From positions 1 through 64,000 of the forward strand of contig JAEYUW010000026.1 of NCBI GenBank assembly GCA_023432225.1: a stretch of 64,000 bases of DNA, written 5' to 3'. Under the pieces are notes generated by a model that was given only the letters and a program-made list of their open reading frames with translations, was not told the origin of the DNA and made no database searches. Made by a program: the position numbers and the translations under genes. This stretch comes from Verrucomicrobiota bacterium. GTDB taxonomy: Bacteria; Verrucomicrobiota; Verrucomicrobiia; Opitutales; Opitutaceae. Positions 17,501-25,751 of this stretch are shown here, in pieces. How positions within the stretch are numbered: the first letter of the stretch is position 1; the number at the start of each line of letters is the position of its first letter.

Positions 17501-18178
17501 TCAGCGGATCAGCTCGACCGGCGTGCCGGGCCCGAGGCCGCAGGCGTTGCCCTCGTCGGTGTCGATGTGCACCTCGAGTTTGAAGTCCGGCGAGACGCGC
17601 ACGAGCATGCGGTCGAACGTGATGCCGGCCGGGCCGCCGATGCGGAGCTTCATGAAGTCGCCGGCCTTCACGCCGTAGAACGCGGCGTCGTCCGGATGCA
17701 TGTGCGCGTGCGGCGCGGCGCGGATGACGCCTTCCGGCAACTCGAGGAAGCCGGCCGGACCCATGAGCATGCAGCCCGGCGTGCCCTTGATGTCGCCCGA
17801 GGCGCGCAGCGGAATCTCGAAGCCGAGCGAGATGGCGTCGGTGTAGGCCAGCTCCACTTGGTTGAGGTCGCGGCAGGGGCCGAGGATGCGGAGATTCGAA
17901 ATGATGCGGCTGCGCGGGCCGATGAGCGTGACGCTCTCCTCGGCGGCATACTGGCCAGCCTGATAAAGCATCTTCTTCGGCTGGAGCTTGTGGCCCTTGC
18001 CGAAGAGCGTCTCGACCGCCGCCTGCGTGAGGTGGCAGTGGCGCGCGCTGACGTTGACCACGAGCGGGCGCGGCGCCCTGGCCGCGGTGGGCATGGGGAG
18101 GTTCAGCCGCTGATAAACGAGGCGGCGGACGACGTGTTCGATCTCAGCCCGATGGGGCAACGCTGGGGTGGAACTCAT
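17501..18178 (-). CDS. pduL: BMC phosphate acyltransferase PduL
   Basis: Transfers the acyl group from CoA to phosphate, regenerating CoA inside the shell and making the acyl phosphate used by AckA. The 225 residues start with an amphipathic helix, EIEHVVRRLVYQRL, of the encapsulation-peptide type. Two PduL domains follow, with the metal histidines in VNVSARHCHL and PHAHMHPDDAAFYGV and the family segments LYQAGQYAAEESVTLIGP and LEVHIDTDEGNACG. It is the first gene after the operator-bearing gap at 18179-18367, so it probably heads the main shell-and-enzyme transcript. Confidence 0.95.
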   Translation of the reverse strand: MSSTPALPHRAEIEHVVRRLVYQRLNLPMPTAARAPRPLVVNVSARHCHLTQAAVETLFGKGHKLQPKKMLYQAGQYAAEESVTLIGPRSRIISNLRILGPCRDLNQVELAYTDAISLGFEIPLRASGDIKGTPGCMLMGPAGFLELPEGVIRAAPHAHMHPDDAAFYGVKAGDFMKLRIGGPAGITFDRMLVRVSPDFKLEVHIDTDEGNACGLGPGTPVELIR

Positions 18179-18247
18179 CTTGAGGAGATTGGATTGTGCC
18201 AGAAGGCCGGAAAGGGCGCTGGTCGTTGTTTGGCTTTTGCTGTGCGT

Positions 18248-18269
18248 ATATGCGCGGTTCCGCTCATAT
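18248..18269 (-). promoter_or_regulatory. Near-perfect 22-bp palindrome, candidate DeoR operator before pduL
   Basis: Half-sites ATATGCGCGG and CCGCTCATAT around a central TT; nine of ten positions pair. It lies about 70 bases upstream of the pduL start and just before the REP element at 18280. Its right half plus one base (TCCGCTCATAT, 18259-18269) recurs exactly, in the other orientation, at 21094-21104 over the promoter of the deoR gene. A shared regulator site is the simplest reading. Confidence 0.6.
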
Positions 18270-18279
18270 CGCGGATTAG

Positions 18280-18371
18280 GTAGGGCCGGCTTCAGCCGGC
18301 CTGGTTGGGCTTACGATCGGTGATTGCGGAAGCGAAGAACATGGAACTGGGCCGGCTGAAGCCGGCCCTAC
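18280..18371. repeat. REP/BIME-like pair overlapping the 3' end of the pduT-like gene
   Basis: GTAGGGCCGGCTTCAGCCGG at both ends, inverted, about 52 bases between the halves. Its outer GTAG on the minus strand contains the TAG stop codon of the pduT-like gene, so the element begins exactly at that gene's end. It may also end transcription coming from pduST. Confidence 0.88.
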
Positions 18372-18919
18372 ACGATCTCGCGGTAAACGTCCGGGTGCGG
18401 GCGCGGGAGGACGACGGCGTCGACGAGCACGCCGGCTTCGGCGAGGACGAGCGCGCCGGCTTTCACGGCGGCGTCGACGGAGGCGACGTCGCCGGTGAGC
18501 GTGCAATACGCCTTGCCGCCAAGCGCCATGGCGAGGCGCAGCTCGAGCAGCGTGACGTTGGCGGCCTTTGCCACCGTATCGGCGGCGCGGATGAGCGCGG
18601 CGACGCTGAAGGATTCGATCACGCCGAGCGCGCCGTTGGCTTGGGGAACCTGCGCGCGGCCGATGGCTTCGAGGACTTCCGGCTGGATGTTGGCGATGAC
18701 GGTCTTGTCGATGAGGAAGCCGTCGGCCGCCTCGGCGCCGGCGGAGATGGCGGACTCGACGGAGGCGGGGTCGCCGCCGATGAGGACCATGTATTTGCCG
18801 GAGCAGATGGAGCGGCTGAGCAGGAGGCGCACGTCGCCGGCCTTCAGCATCGTGTCGGCGGCGCGGAAGCCGGTGGCGACGCTCGAGAGTTCGAGGAGGC
18901 CGATGGATTTCTCTTTCAT
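18368..18919 (-). CDS. Tandem-domain BMC trimer shell protein, PduT-like with Fe-S cysteine
   Basis: 183 residues: two BMC domains (about 1-92 and 96-183) in one chain, forming a pseudohexameric trimer. The first domain has SICSGKYMVLIGGD with Cys near 39, the position where PduT (ICPGK) holds a [4Fe-4S] cluster at the trimer pore. Further PduT-like segments are VIANIQPEVLEAIGR, GVIESFSVAALIRAADTVAK, GGKAYCTLTGDVASV and VLPRPHPDVYREIV. It overlaps the upstream PduS-like gene by ATGA, so both are coupled. Its stop codon is supplied by a REP-like element. The likely role is passing electrons between the lumen and the cytosol. Confidence 0.9.
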   Translation of the reverse strand: MKEKSIGLLELSSVATGFRAADTMLKAGDVRLLLSRSICSGKYMVLIGGDPASVESAISAGAEAADGFLIDKTVIANIQPEVLEAIGRAQVPQANGALGVIESFSVAALIRAADTVAKAANVTLLELRLAMALGGKAYCTLTGDVASVDAAVKAGALVLAEAGVLVDAVVLPRPHPDVYREIV

Positions 18920-20235
18920 GCGGAGCGGGAGAGGAGGATTTCGGTGGCGGTGACGGCCTCGACGACGCCGGCGAACGGCGCGTGCAGGCGGGAGCCGAGT
19001 GCGCCCGCGGGCGGCTCGGCGACGGTGTCGCCAGCGGAGACACGCGCGCCGACTTGCACGAGCGGCTGGCCCGGTGCGCCGGCGCCTTGCTTCAGGCGGA
19101 GACGGACGCGGGCGGGCGCGAGCGGTTCGGCGCGGAGATGCGCGGGAGCGTCGAGGCCTTCGAGGCTGAGTTTGCGCAAGAGGGCCTTGATCGGCACGCG
19201 ACGGCCTTCGCGCATCGGGTGCGGGCGCGGCGTGGTGGGGCCGGACCATTTGCGGTTGGCGGCGCGCAAGGCGGTTTTCGCGTCGTCGCAGGCCTCCTTG
19301 GGGAAGAGCTGTTCGGGGCACGCGTAGAGCGTGCAGAGGCCGCAGGCGCAGCAGAGCGCGGCCCAGTCGTTCCAGTCCTGTTTACCGGTGGCGTTGAAAC
19401 CGAGGCCGCGCATCACGAGGTGCGGTTCGACGCGGTAACCGAGCAGGAAGCGCGGGCAGTATTCCGTGCAATAGCGGCACTGGTCGCAGGCGGATTTGCC
19501 GATGCGCGCCTTCGCTTCGGGCGGCGTGAGCTTGCGCTTCACGACCGGGTGCTCGCGGGAGAGGACGATGACGCCGGTGGAGGTTTTGGTGACAGGGACG
19601 TCGAGGTTGGTCGTCGTTTCGCCCATCATCATGCCACCGAGGCAGAGCACGGGATCGGGCACGGTGGCGCCGCCGGCGGCGGCGATGCAATCGGCGAAGC
19701 TTGTGCCGACCGGCACGGCGAGCGTGACCGGCTCGCGCACGGCGCCGGCGATCGTGAGGTATTTCAGCATGACGGGACGGCCCTCGGCCGCGGCGGCGAT
19801 GTTGGCGAGCGTCTCGACGTTGTTGACGACGACACCGGCGTGGATCGGCAGGCCGGCGGCGGGAATGAGGCGGCCGGTGACTTCGTGGACGAGATCGTAT
19901 TCGTCGCCGGCGGGATAGTAGTCGCCGAGCAATTTGACGACGACGCGCGTGCCGGCGCAGGCGGCGGTGACGGTTTCGACGGCGTGCTTGTTCTTCGCCT
20001 TGATGGCGACGACGCCGGTGGTGGCGCCGACGGCGTCCATGGCGAGTTCGACGCCGCGCACGACGTCGCGCGCACGGTGCTCCATGACGGCGGCGTCCTT
20101 GTGCAGCAGCGGCTCGCACTCGGCGCCGTTGGCGATGACGGTGTCGGCGCGTGCGCTGAGTTTGACGTGGGCGGGGAAGCCGCCGCCGCCCGCGCCGACG
20201 ACGCCGGCGAGGCGGACGTGTTCAGCCAGATTCAT
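18916..20235 (-). CDS. PduS-like RnfC-family flavo-iron-sulfur protein of the BMC
   Basis: 439 residues of the RnfC/NuoF-like family. Nucleotide/FMN-binding region: GAGGGGFP at 14-21, NGAECEP at 37-42, and GVVVNNVETLANI. Two iron-sulfur motifs: Cys250, 253, 256, 260 (CDQCRYCTEYCP) and Cys295, 298, 301, 306 (CCACGLCTLYACP). A C-terminal barrel-sandwich domain follows (about 380-439). In Pdu compartments PduS oxidises NADH and reduces cob(III)alamin, and contacts PduT. There is no B12 enzyme here, so NADH reoxidation via the PduT-like cluster is the more natural role (inference). Rnf genes are absent, which argues against a true RnfC. Confidence 0.88.
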   Translation of the reverse strand: MNLAEHVRLAGVVGAGGGGFPAHVKLSARADTVIANGAECEPLLHKDAAVMEHRARDVVRGVELAMDAVGATTGVVAIKAKNKHAVETVTAACAGTRVVVKLLGDYYPAGDEYDLVHEVTGRLIPAAGLPIHAGVVVNNVETLANIAAAAEGRPVMLKYLTIAGAVREPVTLAVPVGTSFADCIAAAGGATVPDPVLCLGGMMMGETTTNLDVPVTKTSTGVIVLSREHPVVKRKLTPPEAKARIGKSACDQCRYCTEYCPRFLLGYRVEPHLVMRGLGFNATGKQDWNDWAALCCACGLCTLYACPEQLFPKEACDDAKTALRAANRKWSGPTTPRPHPMREGRRVPIKALLRKLSLEGLDAPAHLRAEPLAPARVRLRLKQGAGAPGQPLVQVGARVSAGDTVAEPPAGALGSRLHAPFAGVVEAVTATEILLSRSA

Positions 20236-20286
20236 CCGTAGTTGCTCCAGGTGGGGCCGTGTTGAGGGCGGTCAGGTTCATGACTT

Positions 20287-21072
20287 TCAACTGGCGTGGA
20301 GCAGCTGACGGGAAGGGATCTTGATGCCGGCGGCGGCGAACTGCTTCGCGGGTGCGTCGGTGATGAGGCCGGCGAACTCGCCCCAGCGGGCGACGCGGTG
20401 CGGCGTGGTGCGCCCGAGCTTCGTGGCGTCGAGGCAGAAGAAGGTTTTTGGCGTGCGCTCGCAGACGGTTTTCTGGAACGCGGCGATCTCGGGGTGCGAA
20501 TTGCTGACGCCGTCGGCGTCCATGCCTTCGCCGCCGAGCAGGGCGACGTCGAAGTGCCAATTGCTCAGCGCGCGCACTGCGTCGCCGCCGAGCAGCGCGG
20601 CCTGGCGCCGGAGGAAAGTGCCGCCGAGGACGTGCAGGTCGATGTCCTCATTCGTGCCGAGCACGGTGGCGACGGAAAGATTGTTGGTGACGAAGGTCAG
20701 CCCGGCCGCCGCGCCGCGCTTGCGGCCGAGAGCGCGCGCGACGGCGAGGATGGTGGTGCCGGCGTCGAGGAAGATGGTGCCTTTCGGCGGGAGCAGCGCG
20801 AGAGCGGCGACGGCGATCTTTTCCTTCGGGCGACGCGCGCGCTGCGTGCGCTGGGCGAGGGACTCGAACGAGGCGTTGTAGTCGGCCAGCGCTCCGCCGC
20901 GGGTGCGGGTGATGTGGCCTTCGCCGGCGATGACGGCGAGGTCGCGGCGCGCGGTGGCTTCGGAGATTTCGAGGCGCCGGCAGATCTCGGCCACGGGCAG
21001 GAAACCGTCGACGCGGATGAGTTCCCTCAGCCGTTCCCGGCGAGCATTGACGATGTCGATGGCGACGCGCAC
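20287..21072 (-). CDS. DeoR-family transcriptional regulator of the BMC locus
   Basis: About 261 residues from the GTG at 21072, the usual DeoR length. The N-terminal winged helix reads RRERLRELIRVDGFLPVAEICRRLEI with SEATARRDLAVIAGEGHITRTRGGA, and the sugar-phosphate isomerase-like sensor domain has FLDAGTTILAVARAL, FVTNNLSVATVL and DVALLGGEGMDADGVSN. The open frame continues to 21312, but that part has no family similarity and would cross the promoter. It lies 51 bases before pduS in the same direction. DeoR regulators usually sense a phosphorylated sugar, which fits deoxysugar control. Confidence 0.88.
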   Translation of the reverse strand: MRVAIDIVNARRERLRELIRVDGFLPVAEICRRLEISEATARRDLAVIAGEGHITRTRGGALADYNASFESLAQRTQRARRPKEKIAVAALALLPPKGTIFLDAGTTILAVARALGRKRGAAAGLTFVTNNLSVATVLGTNEDIDLHVLGGTFLRRQAALLGGDAVRALSNWHFDVALLGGEGMDADGVSNSHPEIAAFQKTVCERTPKTFFCLDATKLGRTTPHRVARWGEFAGLITDAPAKQFAAAGIKIPSRQLLHAS

Positions 21073-21090
21073 CGGTGCGGAGGGGACGAA

Positions 21091-21096
21091 ATTATA
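21091..21096 (-). promoter_or_regulatory. Candidate -10 box for the deoR-pduS-pduT transcript
   Basis: Perfect TATAAT on the minus strand, about 18 bases before the GTG start, implying a leader of roughly 12 bases. No convincing -35 hexamer is visible at the usual spacing. The box overlaps the shared 11-bp operator core. Confidence 0.45.
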
Positions 21097-21104
21097 TGAG
21101 CGGA
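21094..21104 (+). promoter_or_regulatory. Candidate DeoR operator core at the deoR promoter
   Basis: ATATGAGCGGA, identical to one half of the palindrome before pduL (there on the minus strand). The opposite half (ACAATCATAA) is only weakly related. It overlaps the TATAAT box, which would allow self-repression. Confidence 0.5.
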
Positions 21105-21190
21105 GACAATCATAAAGGCTGCGCACGGATTTCCGGCGCGCTGCGCGTTTATTGCGTCGTAGCGGGACCGAAGCGGCGGAGGTTGCGCCA

Positions 21191-21497
21191 TGCCTCACGA
21201 ACCTAGTCGGCCACGCGGTGAAGTTCGTCGCGGCCGGGCGTGGGCCGGAAGTCAAATCAGGGCGTGAACGCTTGGGGCCCCAGGTGCGGGGCAATTTCGC
21301 AGGCAACGGCATCGGCCTGCCGATCGAGCACTCGTCGCGGGTGTCCCAGATGTTCGAGCGCCTGCACCCGGGCGGGAGTCATGAAGGCACGGGCGTGGGC
21401 CTCGCGATGGTGCGCCGGGCGGCGCAACGCATGAAGGGCAGCGTCGGGGTCCGGCCGGCCGCGACCGGCGGACGGTCTTCTGACTCGACTTGCCGGC
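21191..21497 (+). pseudogene. Remnant of a histidine kinase ATPase domain
   Basis: Reading +, the frame shows decayed histidine kinase boxes in order: N-box-like LTNLVGHAVKFVAAG, G1-box-like GNGIGLPIEHSSRV, F-box MFERLHPGGSHE and G2 box GTGVGLAMVRRAAQRM, then a frayed end. There is no dimerisation domain, and spacing between N and G1 boxes is collapsed. It covers only the tail of a kinase of the type with HPGGxxEGTGxGLA. The rest of 21073-21190 holds the deoR promoter and nothing else recognised. Confidence 0.7.
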
Positions 21498-21516
21498 GGC
21501 AGAAGCTGGCGGAGGA

Positions 21517-21663
21517 TCAGGCCTGCAGCAGGCCGACCACCAGGCAAATCAGGCCGCCCGCGACGGCCAGGCCATAACCGAGGATCGTCGCGGCAACCTT
21601 GAACCGCTCGAGATTGTCGGCGGCGACCCAAGGATTGTTGTTCGCGGTGAGTTTGCTCCACAT
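21517..21663 (-). CDS. Micro-membrane protein, 48 residues, paralog family member 1
   Basis: No known family recognised. MWSKLTANNNPWVAADNLER then FKVAATILGYGLAVAGGLIC and a short LVVGLLQA end: a polar N-terminus and one predicted membrane helix (about 23-46). The N-part NPWVAADNLERFKVAAT matches NAWITSDRRERIKFAAA at 25133-25285 and NAWIASDRRERLKTVAT at 25415-25549, so three members of one family surround glgP. The ATG at 21663 is the only start that gives the shared N-terminus. Function unknown. Confidence 0.65.
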   Translation of the reverse strand: MWSKLTANNNPWVAADNLERFKVAATILGYGLAVAGGLICLVVGLLQA

Positions 21664-21832
21664 AGTAAACCGTGGATCGGCGTGGCTCGTTAGAACTTGA
21701 GCGTTTTTTCTCGAAAAAAGATGCGAAGGTGCGGACCGCACAGCGGTGTGGGGTGCTGCACCATATACCGGCCGGGGATTTTACCTTGGTTTGGTGTTGT
21801 CACGCTCAGCAGGCGGTTTGGATTGGCTGCGG

Positions 21833-22150
21833 ATGCACGACATTTCTCGGGTCACCCCGATTGCGTTCGGTCTGACCACGGCGCGGTTCTGCGGACTGCG
21901 GGCCATGCGTGTCGGCGTTTCGCGCCTCGCGGGTTAGCTGGTCGGCGGGATGACCATCGGGCCGCACACGGCCGGGTTTGCGGGCGATGTGGGGCTGGCG
22001 ATGCGGCGGAAGTCGTGATCGTGGGCGACGGGCCGGTCGGGCGGGCGATTGAGCACCGAGTCGACGAGGTCGGGTTGTCGCACTTGGTCGTCGAAATGAA
22101 TGTCGATACCGTGCTGGCCCTGCAGGGGCAGGGGAAACGCGCGCTATCTA
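21833..22150 (+). pseudogene. Remnant of a KefB/YbaL-type cation-proton antiporter
   Basis: Starts MHDISRVTPIAFGLTTARFC, then an in-frame TAG at 21935-21937 where the family has the Tyr of GYLLAG, followed by LVGGMTIGPHTAGFAGDVGLA, the start of the CPA2 antiporter domain. After about 20 bases the frame changes and reads VVIVGDGPVGRAIEHR and VVEMNVDTVLALQGQGK, the beginning of a TrkA-N NAD-binding domain. Nearly all membrane helices are missing. Together this is an internally deleted, stop-containing remnant. The sequence 21664-21832 shows nothing I recognise. Confidence 0.7.
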
Positions 22151-22204
22151 AACCGGACTCATGCAGTTGACGAAGATGACCGAGCTGATAGTCCGACCTC
22201 GGGA

Positions 22205-22267
22205 GTAGGGCCGGTCTCCGACCGGCCTTTGGCTGTGAGCGAGAGGCCAGTCAGAGACTGGCCCTAC
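22205..22267. repeat. REP/BIME-like pair between antiporter remnant and glgP
   Basis: GTAGGGCCGGTCTCCGACCGG at left; right half on the minus strand GTAGGGCCAGTCTCTGACTGG. Stem GGCCGGTC against GGCCAGTC with matching changes on the other side of each hairpin. The rest of 22151-22383 shows nothing recognisable. Confidence 0.85.
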
Positions 22268-22383
22268 CGGCGGCATCAGCGATCGCGCCGGACGCATGCA
22301 TGTGACACTGGCCGCGATCGCGCTGTCGGTCCTCCTGCAGGCGCACGCGCGGGCGGATGGGTTTCGGCCGGTGGAAGCCGGCT

Positions 22384-24849
<2,466 letters not shown>

Positions 24850-25132
24850 GGCAGCAACGCTGAAGGGTGAACCCGGCTGGGCGGCACCGCTCCCGTGGTC
24901 GGGCGGCGGGCCAGTCGTGCGTCGCGCGAGCGGCGCGGGGATTTTCTACTCGGGGCCCCGCGCAGCGCCAAGGGCAAATACAGCGCGGCTCGGGCGCGGG
25001 GCCGCGGGGATTTCTCTGTTCTCTTTACCGAAGGTCAGCGGGCCGAGGCCAAACACCAGATTCGGCGGGGCGTAGTCGATGCCCTGCTTCGGGGAAGGCG
25101 CGCCAGCCTCGGGCCGCGGGCCGTTTCAGGCT

Positions 25133-25285
25133 TCAGCTGTGATAGAGCGCGTAGGCGACGACGACCAGACAGCCGAAGGTCGATCCGAACAGCGCGAGGG
25201 TCGCCGCAGCGAATTTGATCCGTTCGCGACGGTCGGAGGTGATCCAAGCGTTCTCGTTGGGAGAGGAGGATAGCGGCAGGCGCAT
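25133..25285 (-). CDS. Micro-membrane protein, 50 residues, paralog family member 2
   Basis: MRLPLSSSPNENAWITSDRR, then ERIKFAAATLALFGSTFGCL and VVVAYALYHS: polar N-terminus and one predicted membrane helix (about 24-46). Shares N-x-W-I-x-S-D-R-R-E-R-hydrophobic-K with member 3 and more loosely with member 1. Function unknown. The 283 bases between it and glgP (24850-25132) show no recognisable gene or repeat. Confidence 0.65.
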   Translation of the reverse strand: MRLPLSSSPNENAWITSDRRERIKFAAATLALFGSTFGCLVVVAYALYHS

Positions 25286-25414
25286 GCGCTGAGAGAAGTA
25301 ATCTGAGCGAGCGCGGAAAGCATTTCCGTTCCGAGGCGCAAACTACCGGCTGCGTTCAGCAAAGCATGCACATGGCGCGGGAACTTGTCCCGGTGCTTGC
25401 GCGTCAGCGGCGGC

Positions 25415-25549
25415 TCAGTGTGCGAACACGCCGTAGATCAGCAGGCCAAAACCGGCCGCGACGGCGGCAACCGAAATGACGACGGTGGCGACCGTTTTGA
25501 GACGTTCGCGACGGTCAGAGGCGATCCAGGCATTGTCGTGCTTAGGCAT
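25415..25549 (-). CDS. Micro-membrane protein, 44 residues, paralog family member 3
   Basis: MPKHDNAWIASDRRERLKTV, then ATVVISVAAVAAGFGLLIYG and VFAH. One predicted membrane helix (about 20-42) after the conserved DNAWIASDRRERLK. It is 129 bases upstream of member 2 on the same strand. The conserved basic stretch before the helix predicts a cytoplasmic N-terminus by the positive-inside rule. Function unknown. Confidence 0.68.
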   Translation of the reverse strand: MPKHDNAWIASDRRERLKTVATVVISVAAVAAGFGLLIYGVFAH

Positions 25550-25751
25550 AATAAAACCGAGCATTCGCGAGAGAGTCCGGTGTTCCTCGGAATGAAAAGT
25601 GCGCGTCGACGAAATGCGGCAGATTTACGACTTATTGGTTTTTGGTGAGGGCCACGGAGTGGGCTGATGGCGTTGGCAACTTGCGTGAATAGTTGGTCCG
25701 GTCGGCAGAAATCGGCTCCTCAGCTCGGCTGTCCCGGGTTTCGCTCCGCGG

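Noticed and set aside
18916..20235. Rnf complex subunit C
   Set aside because: No rnfA, B, D, E or G nearby, and the gene overlaps a PduT-like shell gene inside a BMC operon; PduS is the better match.
24850..25132. Open plus-strand frames downstream of the glgP start
   Set aside because: No motif, start context or conserved feature; compositionally they look like GC-rich shadow frames.
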